Positions 1-15,240 are shown, counted from the first letter of the stretch. The stretch: DNA of 64,000 nucleotides from Monodelphis domestica (GCF_027887165.1 NC_077233.1:229176872-229240871), one strand, 5' to 3'. Program-made: numbers and translations. The notes: generated from the letters alone by a model not told the origin.

Positions 1-1230
1 AATGAAGCCTTTGTGGCCGAAACTGGCCTGCCTGCTCTGTGCTTCTCCTCCAGCTGCCTCTACGCTGCCTGTATTCTACGCCCTGAGCCTGGTACAGCTT
101 TGCCAGTAAGGTTCTGGAATAGAGCCTTTGCCTGCCCAGAGATTCCAGCCATGGCTAGAGGCTCAGCACTATAGGTGGGGGAGGGGTCCTGGGACCTTCC
201 TTCTTCCTTCCAATTAAAACCTCTTTTATTTTTTTTTTAATCCAGGCTTTTGACTTTTATTATTTTCTTGATATCTCTTGAAATCAGCTTCCATTTGACC
301 AATTTTAATTTTTCAAGTAGTTATTTTCTTCATTGAGGATTTTTACTTTCAAAAATGCTGTAAATTCTCTAGTTTAAAAAAAAAACACAACTCTTGCTTT
401 AACTCTTCTCTGAATTCTTATTTTTCTTTGAGACTTTGCTTGTAGATGTTTCCAAGTCACTTTTTTTTAAAGACTTGTGTCTTGAGCTTCCCTGCCTCCA
501 CAGTAGCTCTTTTTTGGTTTGTTCATTTTTCCAACATACTTCTTGATTTTGTACTTTATTCCAGTGTTGGGCTCTGCACACTTTCCAAGGTAAGGAGGAT
601 GTCTTCCCTGAGACTCTATATGTCCTGTTGTATGTACAGTTCAGTCTGGGTGCCTGCAGCTTTCAGTGCCTCCACTGTGATTTGATCTAGGAAAAAGTTC
701 ACTTTCAGCCTACTCTGAACTCTGAAAGCCCCAGGTTTGGCACCACTGAACTGTCTTCCTCATCTCTTTGTTCTGGGCCTCCTACCCTGATTACTGCACT
801 CCAATAGGCTTAGATGGTATGCTAAAATCTAGTACTGAGTCATTATTCTGCCCCTGGGATTAGAGCCAACTACTGTTTGCTTATGAAACTTGTTCCTTAC
901 TCAATACAATAAGTAAGGCCCTTGCTCACTATTGTTCTTCTCTGCCCTAGATCTGTGACTCAGTGGTGGGCAACAGAGCTGCCAGATGGCACCTCTTCCT
1001 GCATCCAATATTATTTTAGGGTTCCCCCAGAATTTCTTTGTGCCATGGTTCTTCCAGCCCTAGACCCCCTTTCTGTCTTTGGACGCTGGAATGTTCCCTA
1101 CAGACACCACCATCATATGTGCTCTTGGCCAAACCTTGTTCCCCAATGTCTTACAGACATCACAGTCTTCTCTCCAAAAGCTGCCTTGGGCTGGAAAAAA
1201 TTTTCATTGTGACTTTTTCTTAGCTTTCCC
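1..1230 (-). mobile_element. L1 fragment, 5'UTR/ORF1 part, antisense
   Basis: On the minus strand 399-581 gives a Lys/Ser/Gln-rich open stretch (KSLKKSDLETSTSKVSKKNK) of the kind found in the coiled-coil start of L1 ORF1, and the surrounding GC-richer sequence resembles L1 5'UTR. No complete ORF survives. It lies in the METTL9 intron after exon 3. Exact borders are uncertain, and 1-230 could be a separate piece. Confidence 0.4.
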
Positions 1231-1490
1231 AATTAAAATGCAGACTGGTACACATTCTAGATTATTGTACAGAAGAAACAGTGACAAGTTAAATGTTTCT
1301 CACTCTGTTACCTTAACTCTGTACCTTATGACTTTTAGTTGAAACTTCAAAGAAATTCTCATGGCTATCTTTTCCTTAATCCTGAGTGTGAAGTAACATT
1401 GTAAAAATAAAACTAAACTAGATTTTCAGAATAAAAGATATTCTAAGACATGCCATCAAGGACAAAGAAATTTCTCACTATTAGGATCAT

Positions 1491-1515
1491 GTGTGTGTGT
1501 GTGTGCGTGAGTGTG
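1491..1515. repeat. (GT)n microsatellite
   Basis: Short, slightly interrupted GT dinucleotide run in the METTL9 intron downstream of exon 3. Confidence 0.85.
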
Positions 1516-1689
1516 ATATCTAAGTGTTTAGATATTTTTAAAGTTAGTAATCTGAAGTTCTGATGTCATTTCAACATTAACAATCTAGATGTACTTATTC
1601 TATAGGAATTATACATAGAACTTCATAAGACCACAGATTTAGAGCTTGAAATAACTTTAGTTATTAGTTACAAGACAAATTTGGTCAAA

Positions 1690-1835
1690 CTCTATAACTT
1701 TATACATCAGGTCCAGAAATTACGTTATTTGTCCAAAGTCATTAAGGTAGTAAGTCTCAGGTGGGATTTGGACCCAGATCCGCTTACCCCAGAACAATGG
1801 CTCTTTCCACTGTACCACTTGGATTCCCTAAGTTA
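1690..1835 (-). mobile_element. MIR-type SINE relic, antisense
   Basis: Reads as the complement of the MIR core: 'gtccaaagtcattaaggtag' followed by a 'gatttggacccagatc' block and 'ctgtaccacttgg'. Strongly diverged. Confidence 0.55.
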
Positions 1836-1990
1836 ATATAAGGGAAGGCAAAAACACTAAGAAAAAAAAACAACCTATATTTACATTTCTATGTAACATA
1901 TTAGAGAAGGGAAAAAATTGCTAATGAAATTACATTAGAAATTAACTAATGAAATTGCTTATGAAATATTGTTCCTAGTTATTATAACTA

Positions 1991-2290
<300 letters not shown>

Positions 2291-2299
2291 TTAAATTTA

Positions 2300-2850
2300 T
2301 TTTATTATTTTTAAAGCACCTATATATTTATTTATTTGCCCATGGTTCATATTCTTTTCCTCCCCTCCTCCTCCCATAGCCAACAAGGAATTCAACTGGG
2401 TTTTACATGTATCATTGATCAAGACCTATCTCCATATTATTAATATTTTCAAATAGAGTGATTAGAGTCTACATTCTCAATCATATCCCCATTGAACTAT
2501 GTGATCAAGTAAATGTTTTTCTTCCGTGTTTCTACTCCCACAATTCTTCCTCTGGATGTGGATAGCATTCTCTCTCATAAGTCCCTCAGAACTGTCATGG
2601 ATCAATGCATTGTTGCTAGTAAAGAAGTCCATTACATTCGATTGTGCCATAATGTATACTCTGTGTACAATGTTCTCCTGGTTCTGCATAAATTTCTTTC
2701 ACTCTGCATCAATTCCTGGCGGTCATTCCAGTTCACATGGAATTGTTTCAGTTCATTATTCCTTTTAGCACAATAGTATTCCATCACCAACAGATATCAC
2801 AATTTATTCAGCTATTCCCCAATTGAAAGGCATCCCCTAATGAAAATTAA
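2300..2850 (-). mobile_element. L1 3' end (ORF2 C-terminus/3'UTR), antisense
   Basis: Closely parallels the better L1 3' ends at 49169-49916 (sense) and 51090-51735 (antisense): the blocks around 'ctctggatgtggatagcatt', 'gtgtacaatgttctcctggt' and 'acagatatcacaatttattc' are shared. It is 5'-truncated and sits in METTL9 intron 2, about 50 bp upstream of exon 3. Confidence 0.85.
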
Positions 2851-3240
2851 ATTTAAAAAAACAATGAACTGACCCATTTGTGGAAGCCTTTTGGACTGAC
2901 AAAGTTTCCACAAACAAATACTAAAGGAAAGTTTATAATCTGAGGAAATGTCAACAAAGAAAAATTAAGCTTGAAATCAACAAAAAAGAATATATGAGAA
3001 ACAGTTTAAGGTAGATGTAATGGAATCTCAAAAACAAAGAAAGAGTGGAGGGAGTAGGAAATCAGTCTAAAGTGTACAGAAATGTAAATCAATGACAAAA
3101 TGTACAGAACAAACAGAATATAGTAAGAAAAAAGCTACAGAGAATAAAAGAAAAGAAATAACCAACATTTATTAAGTATTGGTTATATGCAAGGCATTAT
3201 TCTAGGTACTACATAAAAAATCATTAAAAGATAATAGAAG

Positions 3241-3442
3241 GGGGCAGCTAGGTAGCTCAGTGAATTGAGAGCCAGACCTAGAGATGGGAGGTCCTCAGTT
3301 AAAATCTGGCCTCAGCCACTTCCTAGTTGTGTGACCCTGGGCAAGTCACTTGACCCCCATTGCCTAGCCCTGACCACTTTTCTGCCTTGGAGCCAATACA
3401 CAGTATTGACTCCAAGATGGAAGGTACGGGTTTAAAAAAAAA
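3241..3442 (+). mobile_element. Marsupial tRNA-derived SINE
   Basis: Full-length copy starting 'ggggcagctaggtagctcag', with the 'tgtgaccctgggcaagtcac' core and an A-rich tail. Flanked by a 15-bp target-site duplication, aaaagataatagaag (3226-3240) / aaaagataacagaag (3443-3457), one mismatch. Confidence 0.93.
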
Positions 3443-3712
3443 AAAAGATAACAGAAGTCCTTGATCTCCATGAAATTAATTTTACTGGGGGGATATAAGG
3501 TACACAAGCAAATATGAAATATATACAAAGTAACCTAATATGAAATATATAAAGGAATATAAATAAATATGAAATATGTACAAAGTAATTTCCTTGGGTA
3601 GATCAAGCAAGACTGTTAACATCTGAAGCAACTGGGAAAGGCCTTTTCATAGAAAGTGACTCTAGAATGGAAACTGGAATAAAGTAGATTTGATAAATGG
3701 GATAATCCAGGC

Positions 3713-3836
3713 AAGTATTGGTTATATGCAAGGCATTATTCTAGGTACTACATAAAAAATCATTAAAAGATAACAGAAGGGGGCAGCTAGGTAGCTCAGT
3801 GAATTGAGAGCCAGACCTAGAGATGGGAGGTCCTCA
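3713..3836 (+). repeat. 124-bp templated copy of 3174-3297
   Basis: Repeats 3174-3297 (65 bp of unique flank plus the first 57 bp of the adjacent SINE) with only one difference I can see, at offset 539 bp. It has no poly(A). It is bounded by a 7-bp direct repeat, aggcaag, at 3709-3715 and 3837-3843; the last three bases of the left copy overlap the insert's first bases. Confidence 0.9.
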
Positions 3837-3844
3837 AGGCAAGA

Positions 3845-5390
3845 ATATCAAGGAATAAAAGGAAGAAATTCAGTGTAGGACTGAATTGAACAACTATTCT
3901 GTGATTCTGTGAAAAAGAAAGTACTGTCAAAATCTTACTTTAAAACAGGTGTGAGTAAAGAAACTGGGCAGAGAGACTGTTCAAGAACAAGAATTTAAGT
4001 TATGAGTGATGATGAGATCATCACTATGGATGGCCAAAGTAGAGGTTAAGGTCACTTCTGGCTCTAGGCACAGATCATGAGAGTTGAGGTTAGGCAGGGG
4101 AAGCTGAAGCATTCTGAGGGGCATTAACTTGTATAACAAATTCCCAAATATGACAGTTGGGATTCATGTGGAAAGGAAGACTTCATTCAGGTACTAATCT
4201 CTCTGAAAAGAGTGAGTGACCTAAAGGCTTTAAACATGATTGCAATAAGTATTCAGACAGGTTCATATGGACAAAAGGAGTGATTCTCAAAAGAAAAAAA
4301 AGAAAGAAAGAAAAGTTGTTGAGTGATATGAGGCAAAGGGTTCTGGAAGCAGCAATGAAGAATATGCAACAGCATCTCTTTTTTCTGGTCCAGAACATGT
4401 ATAAGTATTGATCAGTACTGTTAAGTACTCTAAGACTTCACCTAGTACTGGTAAGTAGAGCAGGGATCCACTGTGTTTCAGAGGAAGCTGGCTTTCTGTA
4501 AGCAATAGAAAATAGCAATAATACTAGTTGATGTACACACAAAAGAGCATGAAGAGAAAAGGTCTAAAATGAAGAAGAGTTTGTTAAGGATAAACCAGTG
4601 GTTCCACACAGCATAATGGAAAGGAAGACAAAAAAAATTGAGCAAGGACAGTAGTGTATGGTGTTTAGAGAACAAAGAGTAGCAGCAGAGGAAAGGTTAG
4701 CAGATGATGGTTAAATGACAAGTGTATATAGGAAAGGGAAGATGGGAAGTTGCTACCACAGAATAGGAGGAATACTTATTGTTCTGCTCTTCACCCTGCA
4801 GGGTTATGTCCTATCATAATAAAGAGCAGGATCAGTATCTTTTCCCTTCAAACACTAGGAAGCAGGGGGGTTAGGTAGGAAAGAAAACAGGTTTATGTTG
4901 GGTCATTCCTGTTAATCGAGTCCCCAGAAACCTGACTAGACTTGCAGATAGTGCCAGGATCCTTGCCTCACCCCAAAATAATCAGATTGACACACAACAG
5001 AAAGATATCTTAAAGGTGTATCATACACTTATATTTCAAATTCTACCACTTATTTATTATATGACCCTGGAACAAGTCATAGTCTGCTTCCTTTCCTAAA
5101 ATGGCATCAGCTATTATTTGATGGATCTGTGTCTGCATCAATGCAAATCACATACCTTCTCATCTTGTACAATTTTCATCTGTTTTACCATGAATCCTCC
5201 ATAATGGACCTTCCTTTGATTATTTTAACCATCACTACTACCACTACTACTACTACTGTGAATCTTAAAAATTCTCAGCTGAACAATGAAAAATACTTAA
5301 CCCATACTTATAGTAAGGCAAAAGTTCTTAAGCTGTGCCTATTTTTAGATCTAATACAAAAGGGTGCTAAGTACCTATAAAGGTCAGGCA
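3845..5390. other. METTL9 intron 2, no recognised element
   Basis: AT-rich single-copy-looking intron. Open frames here are short and have no protein-like composition. A short ACT-trinucleotide run is at 5229-5256. Confidence 0.6.
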
Positions 5391-5394
5391 ACTT

Positions 5395-6000
5395 GTAAAC
5401 TTACAAGGAGCAAAGAGGTGAGAACTTACTCAGAGATTTTAGTCTACTCAGGTGTGAATTACTCAAAAGTTTAGTCTACTCAGGTGTGAATTAAGAATGG
5501 TCTGCCCTTTGGAAAATGTCTATTATGATTGGTAGATGTGAGAACTTAGGGGAGGTGACATAGGAGAAAATTCTCTTTAAAAGGAGATGATAAGCTGAGA
5601 GCAAGGGACTCCATCTCAGAGAACTCTCTCTGGAGATTGAGCTGGCCAAAGCTGAACTGGTGTCTCTCTGAACACTAGAATCTTGCTTGGACAAATCTTG
5701 TGGTGAGTTGATAAAAGACTGACTGATCTCTCTCTTAAGGGTTTTCAGCCTAGGCTGGCTCATGGTGGCCTAGGCTGGTCTAGCCCTTTTCTCATTATTT
5801 CCTTTTTCTCTCTCTCTCCCTTTCATTAATTCCTCATTTGTATTAATTAAAATCTCTATAAAACCCAGCTGACTTGGGTATATTTAATATTTGGGAATTT
5901 TTCCCTGGCAACCACCTTATATTTGATTTAAAACAAGACACCTTGAAACCATATTTTCTGTGGTCACAATTTAAGCCAACCACTCTTTTATCTGCCACAG
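5395..6000 (+). mobile_element. Candidate solo LTR
   Basis: Two imperfect direct repeats sharing 'tttagtctactcaggtgtga' (5435-5494) lead into a 500-bp LTR-like block. It has a TATA-like 'ctctttaaaagg', a C/T-rich tract (5790-5830), a poly(A)-signal-like 'aattaaaatctctataaaa' and an LTR-style GC-content change. No clear TG...CA ends or target-site duplication were found, so this is tentative. Confidence 0.4.
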
Positions 6001-6030
6001 TTTATGGCTTCCACTATTTTAACTCTCACA

Positions 6031-6097
6031 TACTACTACTACTACTACAACTAGTACTACGACTATGACGACGACGACTACGACGACGACGACTACT
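6031..6097. repeat. (TAC)n-(GAC)n compound trinucleotide array
   Basis: Six TAC units change into CpG-containing GAC/CGA triplets through 'gactatgacgacgacgacta' and end in 'gactactgca'. A CpG-bearing array inside a very AT-rich intron is unusual. Confidence 0.9.
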
Positions 6098-6379
6098 GCA
6101 TTATGTGGGCTGGCAGTCTGTTACAAATCACACTTGCTAAGGCGTCAGGTTATCTCTTTTCCCAGCCATATTTGTCCTTGATGATATATTTTATGCCACT
6201 TATATCACACGTTACTATTGGTTTTATGCTGCTAAGACCCACCATGAATCTTTCCAGTGATCTTTTAGGTCAGTTATGATTCTTTTGAGAAAATGATATT
6301 ACATGATTAATCACTATATACTATTTATAAAGGAGTTCCCATATTGCACATTTCAAAATTGGATATCCCAGAGACTACT

Positions 6380-7000
6380 TAAGCTAAATTGTCTAAAACT
6401 AAACTCATGATTTTTCTTCTAAACTCTCCTCTTCCAATCTTCCCTAATTCTGTCAAAGGTACCACATTGCCTTTCAGGACTCAGGCTTGAAATCTCAATA
6501 TTATCATGAACAATCAACACAAAATGCTCTGTTTGGCATTCAAACTCCTTCATAACTAGCCCTCTCCTATTTTTCCAGTCATTTTACATATTACTCCTCA
6601 ACATACATTCTTTAATCTAGTAAAACTGGCCCCCGGCTGTTCCATAAATAAAAACTCCATCCCTCAGTTCAGGACATTCTCCCTGGCTGTCCTACAAGTT
6701 TAGAACACTCTCTTTCCTCTGCTCCAACTACTCTTTGATTTCCTTTAAGTCCCAACTAAAATCTCACTTTTTACAGGAAGTCTTCCTCCCTAACTCCTCT
6801 TACTTCTAGTGTCTTCTCTGTTAATTACTTCCTATTCATCCTGCTATATCTTGTATTGCATATATTTTGTTAGCATGTTGTCTCCCTCATTAGATTGTAA
6901 GCTCCTTACAAGGACTATCTTTTGCCTCTTTTTGTATTCCCAGTACTTAGCACAGTACCTTAATAAATGTTTATTGATTTTGATTGATAAATAAATACCG
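6380..7000 (+). mobile_element. L2 LINE 3' end, sense
   Basis: Shows the ordered L2 3' landmarks: 'gaagtcttcctccctaactc', 'agattgtaagctccttacaa', 'gtattcccagtacttagcac' and 'aataaatgtttattgatt'. Ancient and non-coding here. Confidence 0.8.
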
Positions 7001-7604
7001 GGTATATATTCTATTTCACATCTATTTGCCATCCTCATTCTCATAATGATCTAGCTTAATTGGGTTTCACCTCAAATTCTCTCCAGGCTCATTTCCCCCA
7101 TAACTTCTCCTCACTCTTTTGTGAGGCAATACTTGTAATCTTTCATTATTCTCTCTAATGTTTTGCAAATTAGCTTATACTCAAAACTGGTACTGTTTGG
7201 TTTGGCAAGAAAATCAAGTGCTTTGTAGCGGAAATCCAATTTCTAGACTTTTCACTTTCCTGTGGTAAATGTTTTATATTAATTTTCTCCTCTAAGAAAG
7301 GATAATATTCAAATCCACTACTTTTTATTGATCTCCAATTTCCAGAGCCAATCATTATAACTGATTGTAGTTTCTTCCCATTTTTATCCTTTCTCTTAAT
7401 TTGTTAGTGATTTTGAGCTCTGCCCTAATTAGTTAATGATCTGGCAATACACAGACAGTTGTTTCTGAAATGACTCCCAAGATGGTAACCTATCATTTTC
7501 TATTTGTTAGTATGTACTCAATTTCATTTTTTATGATTTTTTTAGTGCTCCCTGCATCTAGTCTTCTAATATCTCCCGAAGAAAGTACTCATAATGTACA
7601 GGCA

Positions 7605-7960
7605 TCAGGCTTGCAAGTAATATATAAATTTTTGATGCGTTTCATTCCATGAACTTTCATATTTTCCAACATAATCTTTGCCATCCTCTGCTGTGCTCAC
7701 TTTCATGATGAACTCATCAAATATCAAGGTATATATGCTGGGATTAGCTTTGGAGTTCTCCATTGGCACAAAGGCTCTGATTACATTCATGGTAGTCTTG
7801 ACCAAGTATCCCATGAAATTATATTTCTTGCCTTTGTGTGCATGATGAAACCAACCCTAGCTCCTTCATCATCCTCTCCAATGAGAACCTGTGAACTGTC
7901 CCTTTTTAATTAGCAACTTCTTGATGTCCTCTGATTTCATTGTATAAAGAGAATGTTAAG
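7605..7960 (-). pseudogene. Unclassified decayed coding relic
   Basis: The minus strand holds a 69-codon open frame beginning MGYLVKTTMNVIRAFVPMEN at 7814 and ending at 7605. A second open-looking frame lies just upstream (about 7820-7940), separated by frameshifts and stops. The composition is protein-like, but I do not recognise the family. It could be a retrotransposon or processed-gene remnant in METTL9 intron 2. No poly(A) or target-site duplication is visible. Confidence 0.35.
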
Positions 7961-10351
<2,391 letters not shown>

Positions 10352-10734
10352 CTAAAGAGAGAGGGATGGGAAAAAACAAGAGAGAACAGAGGCATCATTA
10401 AAAAAGTGTAACAATATAAAACCAAAACTAGCAGTAGACCGAAGACTAGTTTTAAGCTCTATGAGACTATAAATATTTTAACATATGATTATAGAACATC
10501 TTTAAATGAATCTATAAAACATTATCTCTTTCATTTGCTGCCAGCTATCTAGTGTTTATTAACCTTGCTTTTCAGATGAAAAAAGTTATATGCTATAACT
10601 TGTCATCTCAAGCAGGACAATGAATACAACTCAGATTAATGTTCCAACCAGATTAAGCTGTCTTTCTACTTCCTGGTTAAATAAACACATCTAAAAAATT
10701 CTCAAAGACACTCCACAAATAGACTGTTCCCCAT

Positions 10735-10870
10735 TCTTACAGATGGATGGACAAAATCAAACCACAGAAAGGTCAAGGATTTATTCAAGGTCACCTAGTC
10801 AATCAACAGCAAACCAGGCAATAACATTCCAAGAACATGATTCCCAATTACAGCTTTAACTAGAGACACA
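10735..10870 (-). mobile_element. MIR relic, antisense
   Basis: Contains 'ttcaaggtcacctagtcaat' and neighbouring remnants of the MIR core, diverged. Confidence 0.45.
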
Positions 10871-11348
10871 TTCCTCTATTCTAAAGGGTTCATGGTCTTT
10901 AAATGCCTCTTTATTAAATTTCAAACAACATGATGCTTTTCAGTTTTGACTTAAAGTATTTAATTAGCCTATCTTATTCATTTAGAAGAATGAGCTCTTT
11001 AAAAAGCCTGATAATTGAATTAACAGGTTACCCTCTAAAACTAGCATACAGTAATCAAATTACAGACAAAGCTAATGTTACTTAGTCCATTTTGTGGCCG
11101 AGAAAAGGCTAGTTTTCCCCTCATAAAAAAATCATTTCCTTTCAAAAAGTAACTCCTAAATACTTCACAAAACGTATGACCAAATTTCTCAATAATTTTG
11201 TAAGCTGAAAGGTACTTTCTGTCATTACAAAAAGTAGTGTAATCATTTGCATAACTGGTGGAGCAATTTTACTTTCACACTAACCTTGCTAAATGCCAAC
11301 TAAAGTATTGTGTAACTTACTCCCAACATTAGTATTTAAAAACAACAA

Positions 11349-11556
11349 GGAGGCAACTAAATGATTCAGTGGATTGAGAGCCAGGCCTAGAGACAGGAGG
11401 TCCTAGGTTAAAATCTGATCTCAGATACTTACTAGCTGTATGACCCTGGGCAAGTCACTTAACTTCCATTGCCTAGCCCTTACTGCTCTTCTACCTTAGA
11501 AGCAATACACCGTATTGATTCTAATATGGAAGGTAAGAGTTTAAAGAAATAAAAAT
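11349..11556 (+). mobile_element. Marsupial tRNA-derived SINE
   Basis: Sense copy with 'tatgaccctgggcaagtcac' core and A-rich tail. Target-site duplication aaaaacaacaa at 11338-11348 and 11557-11567. Confidence 0.9.
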
Positions 11557-11567
11557 AAAAACAACAA

Positions 11568-13520
11568 CCTCCACCAACAACCATCTAGACCAGTTTCATA
11601 ACAATGAAAATAAGTACCTAACAGTAATGATCAGTTATACCTTTACCTCACAAAATTACTGTAAGAATAAAATTGGATAGTGTATGTAAAGTGCTTTGCA
11701 AATTTTACAGCACAAAACAGTTCATTAGGATGGTATCATGAAATTGTATTTCTCTAAAATTTTTAACCATTTTTATGCCCTTACACTTAAGCCATTTCCC
11801 CATTCTTTATATACAAAACATTTTCTTTCTCATTCACTAGTTTCTAATACTCCAATATACTCCACATTATAGTAGTCTTATGCCTATTACAAACTTCTTT
11901 GTATTGTATTCATTCCCTGCTTCAACTTCTGAACATTCTAATAAAATGAATGAAATTCTAACCTTGATCTAGTTTACATTCTCTAAAAAAGCCAATGAAG
12001 CTCAAGTGAGTAGTTTACAAGATCTGCCATAAACAGTATATCTTCACAATATATAATCAAGTACATTTTCTACTAATTATAAAAATGAAACCATTCAAGG
12101 GAGGGAGGGAAGCATAAATGTAAACTGTTAAAGGGACAACAAGGATTCAAACAATGGACTCTGACTCAACAAGAATTGGTACAGTTTATTTGGTATGATA
12201 CTTTCAAATGCTGGTGTTGCTAAACTACAACTTATTCAGCTCATTGACACTAACAATGCCCGTGTTAGCCTTTCTTGCCTGAAGGAACAGTATTTTGAAA
12301 AGAAATCTTCAAATCAAATGGTTTGGGGAGATGGCAGAATAAGGAATGGACTTGGGAAAAATCTAACTGACAAAAGTTCACAAAACCTTCCCAGCCCATG
12401 CTAATATAGCTATTCTAAATTGCAGAAGACAGATTTAGCAGGTAGATTCAAAGCAGAAAGTCTCCACCCCCAAAGAAATTCCCAAACACAAGAGCAGAAA
12501 GACTGGCATAACTAAGAAAAATAAAACTCGAAACTAAATATCTATGGCAGCTTTCTTTTCCCAAGTCTTCTTAAAAGTAGTTCTTATTATTCAATGTCAT
12601 AACATTTTTTGATATTTCATTCCAAAGTGTTTCTTCACTCAGACTATCTAGGTATCATTAAGCTATCTTACTCAGTTCAACTGGCTTTTTAGATATGAAA
12701 AGATGGGCATATATGAGGTAACTGGGTTTTACACCATCTCCTTTTAAATTATTCTTAATTTTCAAATGTTATTTGCTAAATATCCAATGAAATGCTATGC
12801 TAGGTATTTTAAAATGCAACCATCCAAAAGAAAATACTGACATAAAATTAAGGAGGACAAATACTTGTAAAATAGAATCAAAATGCAGAGTTAACAGGTT
12901 GCTGGGCAGGAGAATCAATCAGTCAAACTGTGCAATTATCTTTCCCCTATGTTGAGGTTCTGGTGAGAGCAACTTCCTGCAGCAATTTGGTCCTCTCTCT
13001 CTTCCAGTTACATACTTGCCCAGTGTGGCTTAACAGAAGAAGCCCCAAGAGACTGGAGCATTGGCTGACATATCTTCAGGTCAACATGAATTTTGAGGGT
13101 GTAGGTGAGGCATACTTAGAATATAAAGATTCAGAGCACCCAAACAAGAAAAATATTTTATGTGCTAGTTTGTTTTTTTTCCATCTGGAAATCTTGCACC
13201 AATCCCCTATTGCCAGATTGATTTCCTCAGTCAGAGACCAGAGAACAACGTGAAAAAGGGATTTGAAAATCATCTGTCTTTTAAGATGAAACAAAATTCA
13301 CCCCAATTCTTATTGACTGCATGAAGTGATTTTTTAAAAACAAATTTCAAAACAAACCAGTTATTTCTAATCTGGTTTTAACTGGTATCAAGCATAAAGG
13401 AGGATTTCAATTAATAAACAAGTATTTATTACTTATTGTTAAGCGTGTTTGGATACTTAGTTTTTTTTCAATCATCTTGCAACACAACTACCAAGCCTTT
13501 AAAGTATGATGGAGGAAAGA
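11568..13520. other. METTL9 intron 1, no recognised element
   Basis: AT-rich. A 107-codon plus-strand open frame at 12930-13253 has no family resemblance and runs antisense to the gene; I treat it as chance. Confidence 0.55.
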
Positions 13521-13523
13521 AAA

Positions 13524-13722
13524 GGGCAGTTAGTTGGCTTAGTAGGATTGAGAACTAGACCTACAGACAGGAGGTCCTGGTTCAAATCTGAACTCAGGTA
13601 CTTCCTAGCTATATGACCCTGGGCAAGTCACTTAACCCTCAACTGCCTGGCTCTTTACTGCTCTTCTGCCTTGGAACCAATACATTGTATTGATTATAAG
13701 ATGGAAGGCAAGGATTTAAAAA
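13524..13722 (+). mobile_element. Marsupial tRNA-derived SINE
   Basis: Diverged sense copy: 'gggcagttagttggcttagt' head, 'atgaccctgggcaagtcact' core, 'gatggaaggcaaggatttaa' end. Confidence 0.88.
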
Positions 13723-14004
13723 ATACAACACGTTGGAAATAACATGGCTATAAGTATAGAATCTGAATGGTAAAGCTAGAAAATAAGAGAAAGAACTAAG
13801 ATGACCCTTTCCTTTACAACTGAGGAAATGTCAGCCTGGAGAGGTGAAGAGCTTGCTTAAAATCAGATGAATCAGCACCTGAGTAAAAAAACTAACCACA
13901 AAATATCTAGTAATTCACCACATGTAATCAGTGAAACACTGCTCCCTCTGATACTAGTTCCCCAAAGCTCTCTGCATGTCTGCATACAGGCATTTTAACC
14001 ATCT

Positions 14005-14175
14005 TTGGGTCAACAGATTTGGAGCCAAAAAACCTGAATTCAAATCCTGTCTCTGTTCCTTACTATCTCTGGGGCTTTGGGCAAATGGCTAATTTCTTGG
14101 GTTTCAATTCCTTCTTGTTACATAAGAGGAGTTGTACTATATTATTTTGAAGATTCTTTTTCATTCTAAATCACT
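14005..14175 (+). mobile_element. MIR SINE relic, sense
   Basis: Shows the MIR order: 'ggagccaaaaaacctgaatt', 'caaatcctgtctctgttcct', 'gggcaaatggctaat', then 'gtttcaattccttctt'. Confidence 0.7.
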
Positions 14176-14204
14176 TTACTAAACTATTCTATCTAATCAA
14201 ACTT

Positions 14205-14440
14205 TTATTTTTTAATGTTATATTTTTTAAGTTTATTTTTACAGTCATGCAAAACACACTTTCATATTGATCATTATTGTAAGAACAAAGTCGTACAAAA
14301 CCAAAACCCCAAAATAAAATCAATGATACACTGATGTGAAAGATAGCTCTAACAGTTCTTTCTCTGGAGGTGGATAGCATTCCCCGGTATAAGTCTTTCA
14401 GGATTGTCCTTGCATTACTGACAGTAGCCAAGTTTTCATA
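14205..14440 (-). mobile_element. L1 3' fragment, antisense
   Basis: Shares 'ctctggaggtggatagcatt' and following blocks with the other L1 3' ends in the window. Followed at 14450-14590 by sequence that reads like a sense L1 ORF2 remnant, so the piece is rearranged. Confidence 0.6.
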
Positions 14441-14594
14441 GATAATTAATCATGATTGACCAAAATCTCACACCCTATACCAAGACAAGGTCAAAATGGA
14501 TATATGATTTCAATATAAAGAATGATACCATAATTAAATTAGGGGAACACACAGAATAGTTTACTGGACAGATTTTTGGAGAACAAGAGAGTAT

Positions 14595-15240
14595 TTTTTT
14601 AAAACACATAATTTAAAAAAAATTTTTTTTATTTCCATGGTTACATGATTCATGTTTTCTCCCTCCCCCCCCCAAAGCTGACAATCAATTCAATGGGTTA
14701 TACATGTGTTATCACTTGATACCTATTTCCATATTATTCATTTTTTGTTATAACCTTTTAAAACTCAAACCCCAAATTATATACCCATGTAAACATATGA
14801 TAAACCATGTTGGGGTTTTTTTTGTGTTTCTACTTTCACAGTTCTTTTTCTCGATGTTAATAGCATTCTTTTTCCTTAGTCCCTCAGGATTGTCCTGGAT
14901 CATTGCATTGCTTCTAGTAGCAAAGCTGACTACATTTGATCATCCCACAATGTCTGTGTACAATGTTCTCTTGCTAACCAAACTTTCTTTTTAAACCCTT
15001 ACCTTCTGTCTCAGAATCAATACTGTGTATTGGTTCCAAGGCAGAAGAGCAGTAAGGACAATGAGGGTTAAAGTGACTTGACCAGGGTTACACAGCTAGG
15101 AGTGTCTAAGCCACATTTGAACCCAGGACTTCCCATCTCTAGGCCTGGCTCTCAATCCCCTGAGCTACCCAGCTGCCCCCTAACCAAACTTCCTTCCATC
15201 TCCTAATCCTAACCCAAACTTTCTCTTCCCGAAGCCACTC
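14595..15240 (-). mobile_element. L1 3' end, antisense, split by a SINE
   Basis: An L1 3' end (poly(T) side near 14600-14640, then 'tttctcgatgttaatagcat' and 'gtgtacaatgttctcttgct') interrupted at 14990-15179 by a younger SINE and resuming after it. Confidence 0.75.
14990..15179 (-). mobile_element. Marsupial SINE nested in L1
   Basis: Antisense copy from 'ttaaacccttaccttctgtc' to 'ctgagctacccagctgcccc'. Target-site duplication ctaaccaaactttctt (14974-14989) / ctaaccaaacttcctt (15180-15195), one mismatch, which proves insertion into the older L1. Confidence 0.93.

Noticed and set aside
12930..13253. 107-codon plus-strand ORF
   Set aside because: No motif, antisense in an intron, surrounded by ordinary intron sequence.
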